This document shows positions 16,284 to 24,084 of a DNA stretch of 64,000 nucleotides, piece after piece. The notes beneath the pieces are model-generated. The model was not told the origin of the DNA. It saw only the letters and a program-made list of their open reading frames with translations, and searched no databases. Source of the DNA: Hyphomicrobium sp. (lineage in GTDB: Bacteria > Pseudomonadota > Alphaproteobacteria > Rhizobiales > Hyphomicrobiaceae); the NCBI GenBank assembly GCA_016716675.1, contig JADJVG010000004.1, forward strand, positions 181,127 through 245,126, written 5' to 3'. Each line of letters begins with the position of its first letter. Position 1 is the stretch's first letter. The position numbers were made by a program, and so were the translations under genes.

Positions 16284-17807
16284 ATGTCGAAGTTGAAGAA
16301 CATCACTGCCCTACCCGAGATATCGACGCCCCCCTCCAGCGTTGACGATCAGACTCGGTTTGTGCCTGATGTTGCTTCACCCGCAGCGGGCCATCTATAT
16401 CCCAAGAGGGCGCGGCTATGGAGAAAGTGGCGCGCGGAACCACCCTCCCTCATTGAATGGTTGCGGCGGATCCAGGCATGGCGCGGCTATGTTCCAGAAA
16501 CAGAAATTACGGCGCTACTCGAAACACTCAAAACACCAGATCAATTCGAACCTGCCGCAGCGCAATCAAAACCCTCTGAAAGCGCGAGCGGGTCAAAGAC
16601 AGCCAGAGTCTGCGTCGGTTTGGCTTGCACTCTCGCTGGTTCTGAAGACCTCTGCCGATCGCTGCAAAGCGAGGGCTACGACGTCATTCGTGAGACATGC
16701 CTGAGCCGCTGTTGGTCCTCGCCGGCAGCTATCATTGGCGACCGGGCCATTTCCGGTACCACGCGAGCGCCAGAAACTGTACCGCCTGATCCCGCGGCGG
16801 ATATCGAAGCCGCGCGCGATGATCTGCAGGCCTACATGAATGTGGGCGGCTATAGCGTGCTCAAGAACTGCCTGACGCGACGCCGCAGTATCGACAGTGT
16901 GCTCGCCGAATGGTCGACGCCTGCCATGGCAGCGTTTGAGTCTGCGGCCGCTCCTCTCGGCGTGCGGATCAAAGAACTTGGCGCAACCACGACTCCACCA
17001 AAGCTCCTGCTCATTCTCGGCGGCACGGGTGCGATCAGCAGCAGAAACGCATTCTACCTCGAGCATCATCTGCATGCCGTTCTCGAGGGCCTCTTGATAG
17101 CCGCGCGGGTCGCTGGCGCGCAGGAGATCATCGTGCACTGGCCTGCACAACAGGCATTCGAGGTGAAACGACTAAAGGCCGCTCTTGCGATCCTTGCGGA
17201 GACCTTTCTCGACCAACATGTGCGCTTTACATTCACTGAGCCTGAAGGCGGTGATCGCAGTCTCGCGCAGCAGCTGTTTGCGTCCGGCGTTCAGTATGAC
17301 GTGCAGGCGCCTCAGCCAAATAGCGACGGCCGAACGTTTGCGACCTCGCCGATCCTAATCCTGGAGCCCTCTCTATTACGCTGGCTGCCCGAGATGCTGT
17401 CAAAAGGGGCGCATTGGTTGGCGGGCCTTTCCAGCGGCAACGATCGCCCACCGAATTTATACTTGGTCTACGGGCGCGTTCGCTCGCCGGGCGTCTATCT
17501 GGCGGCCGCAGGGAGTACTGTCAAAGACCTCATACAGATCGCTGGTGGCATCGAGCCGGGGCATACATTCGAGAGTTTTGTCGCTGGCGACTGGAGCAAC
17601 CCTGCGCTGCCATCTCGTTTCGCGTCCGTGCAGCTCGCCCCACACGCAAGCTCTGAGCCGAGATCGGTGGGTGACAACACGGGAAGCCTCGTGGAATCCG
17701 TCGTCGTGATTTCAGCGCGCGATTCTGCCAGCCGGCAGTGCGTCTTTGCATCCGACGTGGCGGCTTCATGCGCTCCAGTAGCGGCGCCAGAACATGGAGA
17801 GGTCTAG
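16284..17807 (+). CDS. Degenerate NuoE/NuoF (formate-dehydrogenase-beta-like) fusion protein
   Basis: About 507 residues from ATG 16284 (TTG 16233 also possible). The N-terminal half is NuoE-like: helical region, then a thioredoxin-like [2Fe-2S] domain with all four Cys, VCVGLACTLAG and ETCLSRCWSSPA. The second half follows NuoF order (AYMNVGGYSVLKN, LEHHLHAVLEGLLIAARVAGA, an SLBB segment YLVYGRVRSPGVYLAAAG). It lacks the FMN/NADH loop (GRGGAGFPTG-type) and the C-terminal 4Fe-4S domain. The frame is uninterrupted, so it is probably not a pseudogene. It may be a ferredoxin-like carrier or scaffold rather than an NADH dehydrogenase. It lies just after the operon terminator. Confidence 0.68.
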   Translation: MSKLKNITALPEISTPPSSVDDQTRFVPDVASPAAGHLYPKRARLWRKWRAEPPSLIEWLRRIQAWRGYVPETEITALLETLKTPDQFEPAAAQSKPSESASGSKTARVCVGLACTLAGSEDLCRSLQSEGYDVIRETCLSRCWSSPAAIIGDRAISGTTRAPETVPPDPAADIEAARDDLQAYMNVGGYSVLKNCLTRRRSIDSVLAEWSTPAMAAFESAAAPLGVRIKELGATTTPPKLLLILGGTGAISSRNAFYLEHHLHAVLEGLLIAARVAGAQEIIVHWPAQQAFEVKRLKAALAILAETFLDQHVRFTFTEPEGGDRSLAQQLFASGVQYDVQAPQPNSDGRTFATSPILILEPSLLRWLPEMLSKGAHWLAGLSSGNDRPPNLYLVYGRVRSPGVYLAAAGSTVKDLIQIAGGIEPGHTFESFVAGDWSNPALPSRFASVQLAPHASSEPRSVGDNTGSLVESVVVISARDSASRQCVFASDVAASCAPVAAPEHGEV

Positions 17808-17809
17808 CC

Positions 17810-18037
17810 ATGGAACCTAAGATTGCGCTGTACGCACCAACCGGCAGAGCCAAGCGCGACGCGTGGCTGACACGCATGAAGATCCTACCAGACCGGATTC
17901 AACCGCCATATCACCTCAAAGACGACGTTACGGGCCTGTCCAGCAGTGTGGTTGGAACAACCACAAATCGCATACCTGGACACCCGCCAGACGCAAATTC
18001 ATCACCAGCAGGCAGAGATTATTATGAGCTTTTTTGA
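17810..18037 (+). CDS. Small hypothetical protein
   Basis: 75 codons with an excellent ribosome site (GGAGAGG) and a start 2 bases after the NuoE/F-like stop. The first half looks coding (KIALYAPTGRAKRDAWLTRM), but the second half (SSVVGTTTNRIPGHPPDAN) looks unstructured. The end overlaps the next gene's start in another frame. It may be a short coupled peptide or a decayed N-terminus of a longer gene. No family recognised. Confidence 0.35.
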   Translation: MEPKIALYAPTGRAKRDAWLTRMKILPDRIQPPYHLKDDVTGLSSSVVGTTTNRIPGHPPDANSSPAGRDYYELF

Positions 18038-18284
18038 TGTTCTCGGGATCGTCGGTGTCGTGGCGGTGCTCGCGGCGTTCTACTCGCTCCAGACCAAACG
18101 GGCCGCGTTCGATGATTACAGCTATCTTCTACTCAATACAGTGGGAGCGTTTCTGATCGTCCTGTCTCTTATTCAGGACTTCAATCTCTCGGCTTTCCTG
18201 ATGGAGATGGCATGGGTGTTGATCAGCCTGTACGGGCTGTACCAGCGCTGGAGACGCCCACCGCCAAAAGTTCAGTCATCGTGA
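18024..18284 (+). CDS. Small CBU_0592-like inner-membrane protein
   Basis: 87 residues starting MSFFDVLGIVGVVAVLAAF, with three hydrophobic segments (also LLLNTVGAFLIVLSLI and AFLMEMAWVLISLYGLY) and a basic tail. This matches the short multi-helix 'CBU_0592 family' membrane proteins, whose function is unknown. An ATG at 18024 gives a first helix at the very N-terminus; the frame is open upstream but that stretch looks non-coding. Confidence 0.68.
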   Translation: MSFFDVLGIVGVVAVLAAFYSLQTKRAAFDDYSYLLLNTVGAFLIVLSLIQDFNLSAFLMEMAWVLISLYGLYQRWRRPPPKVQSS

Positions 18285-18385
18285 AGCCCGCAGTAAACTC
18301 GGTGGCTCATGTCTTGTAGCGTTACGACGATATTTTCTTCTGAAGTTCGGCTCGTATGGGTCGCTGTTAGAGGTGCATTGAAAAA

Positions 18386-19525
18386 ATGACCCGCATAGTC
18401 CTCATCGATGATGATGTAATGTTCCGCAAGGGCACAAAATCCTGCATCCTGAACATGCCGAATTTTGAACTCGTCGGAGACCTTTCGGTTGCAGATGGAC
18501 TGGATCTCGCAAGGATCCTATATCCGGATTTGGTCGTAATCGATCCCTTCCCGAACGGACGAAAGGGTCTGGAGGCGCTACGGCGCATCAAGGCCAGCAA
18601 TCCCAATACACGCTGTATTGTGCTGACGACGGCTCGAAGCGAGCGAGATCTGCTCGATGCCCTAAGCGCGGGCGCTGACGGATATCTGCTGAAGGATATT
18701 CAGCCCGACGAACTCTATTCGAACCTGATCAGAGCGTCTGCAGGCATCGTTGTGCTACAGGATTATCTGACCGAGCTGCTGCGGAACGCACTGGTGCGTC
18801 GCGTCGCCAAGAACAACCCGATGGATGCTCTTCTCACTGTCCGCGAACAAGAAATCTTGGAATGTTTGGAGCATGGCCTCAACAACAAAACCATCGCTCG
18901 AAACCTAAATATCAGCGATTCCACCGTCAAAGTGCATATCAAGAATTTGCTGAGAAAACTCAATGTCACCAGCCGGCTTGAGGCGGCCGTCTGGCGTCAA
19001 AACCGCAAACCTCAGTGTGAGTTCTCCGGATATTGTCCGTTCGGTGCGGACGATCACGTCCCCCCAACCGGTTGCCCAGCACACATCCGTGCGCAATCTT
19101 GCGCCGAATGGAAGTCACCAGAAGCACGCAGAGGCTGCTGCGCCATCGCGTTTAAGCGATGGCGCAGCGCGCCGACAAGTTACGTCGTAGGATTGAGCAG
19201 CGTTCTCTTAGGCAATCCGGATCGCAAACACTTTGCGAATGCGGTCATCGATCGTCCAGACGCCTGTAAAGCCGGCTGGGACGAGGAAGGTATCGCCCGC
19301 GACGTACTGCTTGGTTTCACCGCCATCTTCGGTGAGCGTGAGCTTGCCTTCGAACATATGGACCAGTTCGTCGGCCTTATAGGTCACGTGGTAGGTTCCG
19401 GGAGTTGCCTCCCAGAACCCAGTGAGAAACTTACCGTCGTCCGTCTTGTGCTCAATCCAGGTCTTCATCGTGGGCGACCCCTTGATGGGTTTCCACCCAT
19501 CAAGGTCGGTCGTGATTGGCGTTGA
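18386..19525 (+). CDS. NarL/FixJ-type response regulator; frame runs on past the normal end
   Basis: Residues 1-120 form a receiver domain (IVLIDDDVMF, phospho-acceptor Asp in VVIDPFP, Lys in YLLKDIQP). Residues about 145-203 are a LuxR/NarL DNA-binding domain (LTVREQEILECLEHGLNNKT, STVKVHIKNLLRKL). Homology ends at VTSRLEAAVW (about 18994). One missing G there would give a stop at 19018-19020 and a normal 211-residue protein. As sequenced, the frame continues 177 more codons without family similarity, across a strong hairpin and antisense to the cupin gene. No kinase gene is adjacent. It probably controls part of the amine island; the target is unknown. Confidence 0.75.
   Translation: MTRIVLIDDDVMFRKGTKSCILNMPNFELVGDLSVADGLDLARILYPDLVVIDPFPNGRKGLEALRRIKASNPNTRCIVLTTARSERDLLDALSAGADGYLLKDIQPDELYSNLIRASAGIVVLQDYLTELLRNALVRRVAKNNPMDALLTVREQEILECLEHGLNNKTIARNLNISDSTVKVHIKNLLRKLNVTSRLEAAVWRQNRKPQCEFSGYCPFGADDHVPPTGCPAHIRAQSCAEWKSPEARRGCCAIAFKRWRSAPTSYVVGLSSVLLGNPDRKHFANAVIDRPDACKAGWDEEGIARDVLLGFTAIFGERELAFEHMDQFVGLIGHVVGSGSCLPEPSEKLTVVRLVLNPGLHRGRPLDGFPPIKVGRDWR
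19137..19168. terminator. 13-bp perfect hairpin between converging genes
   Basis: GCTGCGCCATCGC-GTTTAA-GCGATGGCGCAGC is a long perfect stem with a 6-base loop, between the expected end of the response regulator (about 19020) and the cupin stop (19208). There is no T-run on either side, but the position suits a bidirectional transcript end. It supports the view that the regulator's real end lies before it. Confidence 0.55.
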
Positions 19526-19564
19526 CTTCGGAGCGGTATACTTACCGAACAGCGTTACACTCAT
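19208..19564 (-). CDS. Cupin-domain protein (Cupin_3 / EutQ-like)
   Basis: A 118-residue single cupin: motif 1 around GTYHVTYKADELVHMFEGKL and motif 2 around YVAGDTFLVPAGFTGVW. This is the DUF861/Cupin_3 type often found next to amine or ureide catabolic genes. It begins 47 bases after the dimethylamine dehydrogenase stop on the same strand, so it is likely co-transcribed. The number of metal-ligand histidines is low (one clear His in TYHV, one in LVHM), so catalysis is uncertain. Confidence 0.78.
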   Translation of the reverse strand: MSVTLFGKYTAPKSTPITTDLDGWKPIKGSPTMKTWIEHKTDDGKFLTGFWEATPGTYHVTYKADELVHMFEGKLTLTEDGGETKQYVAGDTFLVPAGFTGVWTIDDRIRKVFAIRIA

Positions 19565-19611
19565 TTGAGATTTCCTTACATCGAACTGTGTTTCTGAAGC
19601 CTAGTTGAAAA

Positions 19612-21819
19612 TTACAGACGCCATTCCAGCTCTGGGTTTTCATCCGGGTTGTAGGCCGTACCCCACGCGCGCTGTTCACGCTTGAAGGGCTTCTGATGCT
19701 GCGGATCAGCATCTTCGATTTCACGTCCAAGGCGATGCCCGTCAAATGTGGCATCCGCGATGATGCGAGGAGCTTCGGCGTCTCCGATAACGAATACGTC
19801 CGAGATACCGTTCTTCTCCCACTCTGCCTTGCGCGCTTTCAGTTCACGGTACAGGCTATCTTCCGAACGGCGCGACGTGATCAGGATCACTGTATCGCAT
19901 TCATGCCATTCGTGGCTCGTGTTTTCCCGACGCGGAAGTTGACCCGTGCCTTTGAATTCGCGCTTGTAACCGTCGCCCCAGATATTGTGGAGCTGAACTC
20001 TGCCTGGCTCCACCTTCGAGCAGGCCGTTTCGCCCATCACTTTGATGCCGAGTTCATGGATCAGACGCTGCATGTTAGCGCCTTCCAGCGTGTAATCCAT
20101 GTACGCGCCGAGGCCACAAACCGTAGCAACGGTCACGTCGTGTCCTGCGCGAGCAAAGCGCTCGGCGAGGCTCGGAGCCATGTAGTATGGGTCATAGTTG
20201 ATGATCATGACCCGCTTGCCAACCTTCTTGCCTTCGAACACCTGGTCAGGCGTCAAGACGTGCGGCAGGCTGGCGTCTGCACCCGGAATGGGCTCATGCG
20301 TGCGATGGTTGACGCCGTTGGTGCTCCACTTGGAACCCGTCGCGATGATCACGCGAGAAGCGCCGTAGTCGAGGATTTCGTCGGCCGTCATCCGCTTCTG
20401 TCCCAGAGCGATCTGGCACTGCTTGTTCTTCTTGATCAGCTTTTCGAGCTGCGTCTGCCGGTAATCGCGGTGGAAGCTCCACTCGCCAAGGCCTGGCAGT
20501 GTTGCAACGTCGTTGACGTAGCCACCGATCTTATCGCGGGCATCGACAAGATGCACAACGTAACCGCGTTCCATGAGAACACGTGCGCATTCCGAACCGG
20601 CCGGGCCCGCACCAACGATCAGAACGTCCTTCGTCGACTTAGCGGGTTCGAACTTCTCCGGATGCCAACCGCGGCGATACTCTTCACCTGCGGTCGCGTT
20701 CTGCGTGCAGATGAACGGAACGCCGCCCATTTCCCAACGGGAAATACAAACGTTGCAACCGATGCAGGTACGAATGTCGTCAATGCGGCCTTCTTCGATC
20801 TTGCGCGGCAGCCACGGGTCAGCGATCGACGGACGTGCGGCACCGATGATGTCGATGATGCCCGACGATACGACCTGCAGCATCTTTTCAGGATCGTAGT
20901 AGCGTCCGACGCCAACCACCGGCTTGGTGGTCGCCTGCTTGATGTGGCGAATCCAATCGTTTTCATGGCCGATCTGATAGAAGCGCGACGGACCTGCGTC
21001 TTCGCCCCATTCCGTGATGTCGCCGATGTTGACGTCCCACAGATCGAGGTACGGCGAAGCCAGCTCGATGAACTTCAGACCATCTTCGCCGATTTCAACA
21101 CCCTTACCGCCGTAAAGCGTGTCAACGGCGCAGCGCGTTACGAGCGCGATGTCGTCCTTCACGGCCTTGCGGATTTTTTCGAGGGTTTCGATCCAGAACC
21201 TTGCGCGGTTCGCAAAGCTGCCGCCGTATTCGTCGGTGCGCTTGTTGTAGTAGGGGTTCAGCCACTGCATCGGGCCGTATGCGTGTGCACCATAGACGTT
21301 GACGAGGTCAAAGCCCGTATCGCGTGCACGCAGCGCAGCATCGACGTACTGCTGCTGGAGTCGATTCAGTTCGTCCTTGTCGGCTTCGTGGTTATAGGTG
21401 AAGCCCGGGCACCCCGGAACCGTTGCGAAGTCCGAATTGTACTGGCTCGGACCGCGCGAGATCGTACGCGTTTCCAGACCAGGAGCGTGCGGACCGCCGT
21501 AGAAGAGTTCGCATCCAGCGAGCGAACCGTGGCTGTGGACGTGATCCACCATAGCCTTCAGGTTGCGCATATCGCCTTTATCCCAGATGCGCGCTGTGAT
21601 TCTGAGCGTGTCATCGCATTCTGGATGGATCGAGCACTGTTCCGTGTTGACGGCACCCCAACCACCTTCGGCCTTGATACCCCGATGCGCCATATTCATG
21701 CCAGGCGAATTTGTGCCGGCACCGTTGCAGTGAGGCACCTGATAGAAGCGGTTTCGAATTGTTTTCGAACCGATCTTCAGTGGCGTAAATAGAATATTGA
21801 AGCGCGGGTCTTTAGCCAT
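19612..21819 (-). CDS. dmd: Dimethylamine dehydrogenase
   Basis: 735 residues, intact and near-identical in layout to Hyphomicrobium dimethylamine dehydrogenase as I remember it. It oxidises dimethylamine to methylamine and formaldehyde and passes electrons to ETF. Cys31 in QVPHCNGAG is the covalent FMN site. The 4Fe-4S motif is CIGCNVCISRWEMGG with a fourth Cys in PFICTQ. An ADP-binding fold follows (VLIVGAGPAGSECARVL). The substrate pocket carries the dimethylamine set: Gln in NTEQCS, Thr in RITAR, Phe in ELFYGG. Strong ribosome site GGAGG 7 bases before ATG. A shared dyad lies about 75 bases upstream of the start. Confidence 0.95.
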   Translation of the reverse strand: MAKDPRFNILFTPLKIGSKTIRNRFYQVPHCNGAGTNSPGMNMAHRGIKAEGGWGAVNTEQCSIHPECDDTLRITARIWDKGDMRNLKAMVDHVHSHGSLAGCELFYGGPHAPGLETRTISRGPSQYNSDFATVPGCPGFTYNHEADKDELNRLQQQYVDAALRARDTGFDLVNVYGAHAYGPMQWLNPYYNKRTDEYGGSFANRARFWIETLEKIRKAVKDDIALVTRCAVDTLYGGKGVEIGEDGLKFIELASPYLDLWDVNIGDITEWGEDAGPSRFYQIGHENDWIRHIKQATTKPVVGVGRYYDPEKMLQVVSSGIIDIIGAARPSIADPWLPRKIEEGRIDDIRTCIGCNVCISRWEMGGVPFICTQNATAGEEYRRGWHPEKFEPAKSTKDVLIVGAGPAGSECARVLMERGYVVHLVDARDKIGGYVNDVATLPGLGEWSFHRDYRQTQLEKLIKKNKQCQIALGQKRMTADEILDYGASRVIIATGSKWSTNGVNHRTHEPIPGADASLPHVLTPDQVFEGKKVGKRVMIINYDPYYMAPSLAERFARAGHDVTVATVCGLGAYMDYTLEGANMQRLIHELGIKVMGETACSKVEPGRVQLHNIWGDGYKREFKGTGQLPRRENTSHEWHECDTVILITSRRSEDSLYRELKARKAEWEKNGISDVFVIGDAEAPRIIADATFDGHRLGREIEDADPQHQKPFKREQRAWGTAYNPDENPELEWRL

Positions 21820-21835
21820 TGCTTAACCTCCGAGA

Positions 21836-22534
21836 GCATTACCGTTACTTGAAGCATAATCCTCACGTAGGCGTCGTCTATGACTCCAACTGATTACCAC
21901 CAAATGGGTAACTCACGAACGCAATGCACCATCATCGCGCGCGCGAGCTGATTGCAAGTAACGTCATATCGATTTTGCGCGCTTGTGCTGCTTGCAAAAA
22001 GCGGCTTCAATAGCTCTAGATAATGTCGATGTTATCGATGTTTTCGTAACGATGCCGTTTGCAACGACTGCGTTGATGTTTGCTTTTGCTGCACCGCAAT
22101 CGCCACTTAAGCATGACGTGTCGGGCACACCGGCGACCAACACTCTAAACTCTCCGGAACCCCCAAAACATATAAACGGCGCACGCCTTTTATAAGAGGT
22201 TGGTCGGTTGTCAGTTGCCGAACGAGGTGCGCGTGGTCTCTCGGCACGATGATGAAGACGATAGTCTGACGCGGATCATTACGCGGACCTCAGCCCGCAG
22301 AGCCAGCTGCCCCACGGGGCGACTGTCCGTTGCGTTCACGATGACCTTCGCCTGCACGGCACAATCACAGCAAACCATTGCTAACGCGAACCGAACGGCC
22401 TCGGGACAGCAGGGTTTGTCGGTCGAGACCTGCCGTTCTAGCCGAAACTGCAACGGAGAGTGTACACCACCGTCCCCGGCGCACTCTCCGCGCGCAGACG
22501 CCTAGGCCCTCACATCAACGTATTAATAGAGGCG
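21836..22534. other. Non-coding stretch upstream of dmd
   Basis: About 700 bases without a convincing gene. It holds the dmd control region, including the dyad at 21894-21911, a purine/pyrimidine-alternating CGCGCGCG run near 21936, and a CGGAGAGTG/CACTCTCCG hairpin with a 19-base loop at 22454-22490. Short open frames on the + strand here lack ribosome sites and recognisable protein features. Confidence 0.5.
21894..21911. promoter_or_regulatory. Dyad sharing ACCAAATGG with the 2426 operator, upstream of dmd
   Basis: TTACC-ACCAAATG-GGTAA is an inverted repeat with an 8-base spacer, about 75 bases upstream of the dmd start. It contains ACCAAATGG, which also occurs, in opposite orientation, inside the perfect dyad at 2426-2441. 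Together they suggest one regulator controls both dehydrogenase operons. Confidence 0.45.
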
Positions 22535-22564
22535 AAAATGCCGGCGCCTGCCGGCTTCCGGCAT
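22535..22564 (-). terminator. Probable terminator of the transporter/wHTH/small-peptide operon
   Basis: Read on the minus strand, ATGCCGG...CCGGCAT forms a 7-bp stem with a GC-rich loop that can fold further, followed by TTTTC. It begins 31 bases after the stop of the 38-residue membrane peptide gene. Confidence 0.5.
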
Positions 22565-22595
22565 GGCTCGGGCGCCATCCGCCGTAGCCACTACT

Positions 22596-22712
22596 TTACT
22601 TGCCATAATTTTTGACAAACAGGCGCGCGCAGATCAGGCACACGAGGCTGGCGCCACCAATGACCAGAATCGCCAGGAGGTCTGCTCCCGGATAGCCCCA
22701 GAATGCGTTCAT
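22596..22712 (-). CDS. 38-residue small membrane protein
   Basis: Starts MNAFWGYPGADLLAILVIGG, continues through a hydrophobic stretch to CARLFVKNYGK and a TAA stop. It has a clear ribosome site (AGGAGA, 7 bases upstream) and its ATG overlaps the TGA of the winged-helix gene (ATGA). One transmembrane helix with a basic C-terminus. Small subunits of this kind accompany some secondary transporters and are usually missed in annotation. Its coupling to a DMT transporter gene suggests such a role. Confidence 0.65.
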   Translation of the reverse strand: MNAFWGYPGADLLAILVIGGASLVCLICARLFVKNYGK

Positions 22713-23005
22713 GCGGTCTTCTCCTGTGACAGCAGTCCCGTATCCAACATACGCGTGCGGCCGAAGTCTGACAGCCGATAGCGGAACATCAGTGTGGTAT
22801 GCCCATTGGCAAGCGCCAACTTTTCCTCGATGCGCGTGATCAGGCCGGCGGCAGCCAATTCGTCGAGAGCCACACGCAGAGTGTTATTCCAGTAGGTACC
22901 GGAACTGCCGTACTCAGCCATCGCCATCTTGATGATCTCGTCGTCCCACAGGCTATCTGCGCGGCTCAGGGCGACCAGAAGAAAGCCTTTCTGATGTAAT
23001 CTCAT
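22709..23005 (-). CDS. PadR-like winged-helix protein
   Basis: 98 residues with a winged-helix pattern: DEIIKMAMAEYGSSGTYWNN, LRVALDELAAAGLITRIEEK, then a wing LMFRYRLSDFGRTRMLDTGL. It resembles short PadR/MarR-type regulators. ATGA overlaps join it to the transporter gene upstream and the 38-residue peptide downstream, so all three are translated together. It probably regulates this operon or dmd, which lies downstream on the same strand; this is inference. Confidence 0.65.
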   Translation of the reverse strand: MRLHQKGFLLVALSRADSLWDDEIIKMAMAEYGSSGTYWNNTLRVALDELAAAGLITRIEEKLALANGHTTLMFRYRLSDFGRTRMLDTGLLSQEKTA

Positions 23006-24084
23006 GTGACATCCATGATGGATTGTGTGTCGCGCAGTTCGGCGATCGCTTCAGCCGGTTCGCTGAACATGACGAAGCTCCCAAGCACTGTCAGCACCAA
23101 CCCCACGATGAAGTACCACGCCGGGAACTGCAGCGTGAACGCAGCGATGAAAATCAGCGCGAAAACGGCGTAGAGGTTACCGATGGCCTCGCCCCGGCCA
23201 ACACCGATCAGGCTGAAACTCTTGTAGAATGCCGTGTAAGAATAAGCATGGCAGACTGCGGCCAGTACGATCCAAAGCATCGCCTCGTCGTTGGTGACGG
23301 TGTCCACTACGAGTTTTAGCACCGGCAGCTCCGTGAACAGCAAGATTACTGGCAGGATAATGAGGCTCCAGAAGCCAATTTCAAACGTGAAGCGGCACTG
23401 GATGCCAACATCCGGATCAGACACATCCATAGCGCGTGATGCGACGGCCCCCTCGGATCCCCATCCGATGGCCGACATAACGCCGCCAACATAGCCAAGC
23501 CAAGCGTTATTGTTGGTGATGTCGATCTCGCCGAATATTCCGGGGCCATAGATCACCATGCCGCCCATGATGATGATGGCCATACCCAGAGCCGCGCGGC
23601 CGCTGATTTTTTCGTGATACCAAAAGCGCGCGATCACGGCGCCGACCACGGGATAGAACAGAGAGGTCACAGCCGCGAACACAGGCCCGACGAAGCCCAT
23701 AGCCATATAGGAACCGAAGATCGCCATGGGCCCGCCGCACAGCGACGCCAGCGCATACCACTTCGATATTTTGCGGAAGCGCACAAAGGTTCGGGCATAA
23801 TCGCCGACTTTACCGAGTACGCCGTTCCACAGCAGCAGGAACACAAACACCATGACGGCATGCACCCACGTCATCACCGCCGTAGCAGCAAGGCGCAGCC
23901 CTTGCTGGTCTGCCGGAATATCGACGTAGGGGTGTTCATACCACAGCGCTGTGCCCGGAACGTACCACGCTCCCCACAACACAGCGGTCCACAGGGCCCA
24001 AATGAACCCCCAGCGCTGCAGGCGTGCAAAGTGGTGATGCAGCGCCGTCTTTAGTGCGGGTGTCGATGATGTAGCGCCGGACAT
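23002..24084 (-). CDS. DMT-superfamily (EamA-like) transporter
   Basis: 360 residues with about ten hydrophobic helices, starting after a short cytoplasmic N-terminus (WGFIWALWTAVLWGAWYVPG). Two EamA-like halves can be seen; the first ends near AIIIMGGMVIYGPGIF and the second ends near FIVGLVLTVLGSFVMF. The family exports or imports amines, amino acids and other small metabolites. Position upstream of dmd and coupling to a regulator suggest transport of a methylated amine or a product such as methylamine; the direction is unknown. First gene of a three-gene leftward operon. Confidence 0.82.
   Translation of the reverse strand: MSGATSSTPALKTALHHHFARLQRWGFIWALWTAVLWGAWYVPGTALWYEHPYVDIPADQQGLRLAATAVMTWVHAVMVFVFLLLWNGVLGKVGDYARTFVRFRKISKWYALASLCGGPMAIFGSYMAMGFVGPVFAAVTSLFYPVVGAVIARFWYHEKISGRAALGMAIIIMGGMVIYGPGIFGEIDITNNNAWLGYVGGVMSAIGWGSEGAVASRAMDVSDPDVGIQCRFTFEIGFWSLIILPVILLFTELPVLKLVVDTVTNDEAMLWIVLAAVCHAYSYTAFYKSFSLIGVGRGEAIGNLYAVFALIFIAAFTLQFPAWYFIVGLVLTVLGSFVMFSEPAEAIAELRDTQSIMDVT

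Noticed and set aside
19696..21792. 698-codon open frame antisense to dmd
   Set aside because: Shadow of the strongly conserved dmd frame; the third-position G/C bias of dmd keeps the opposite frame open. Similar shadows occur over 5436-6827 and 9661-10806.
21930..21945. CGCGCGCG alternating run upstream of dmd, possible Z-DNA
   Set aside because: Too short and common in high-G+C genomes to claim a function.
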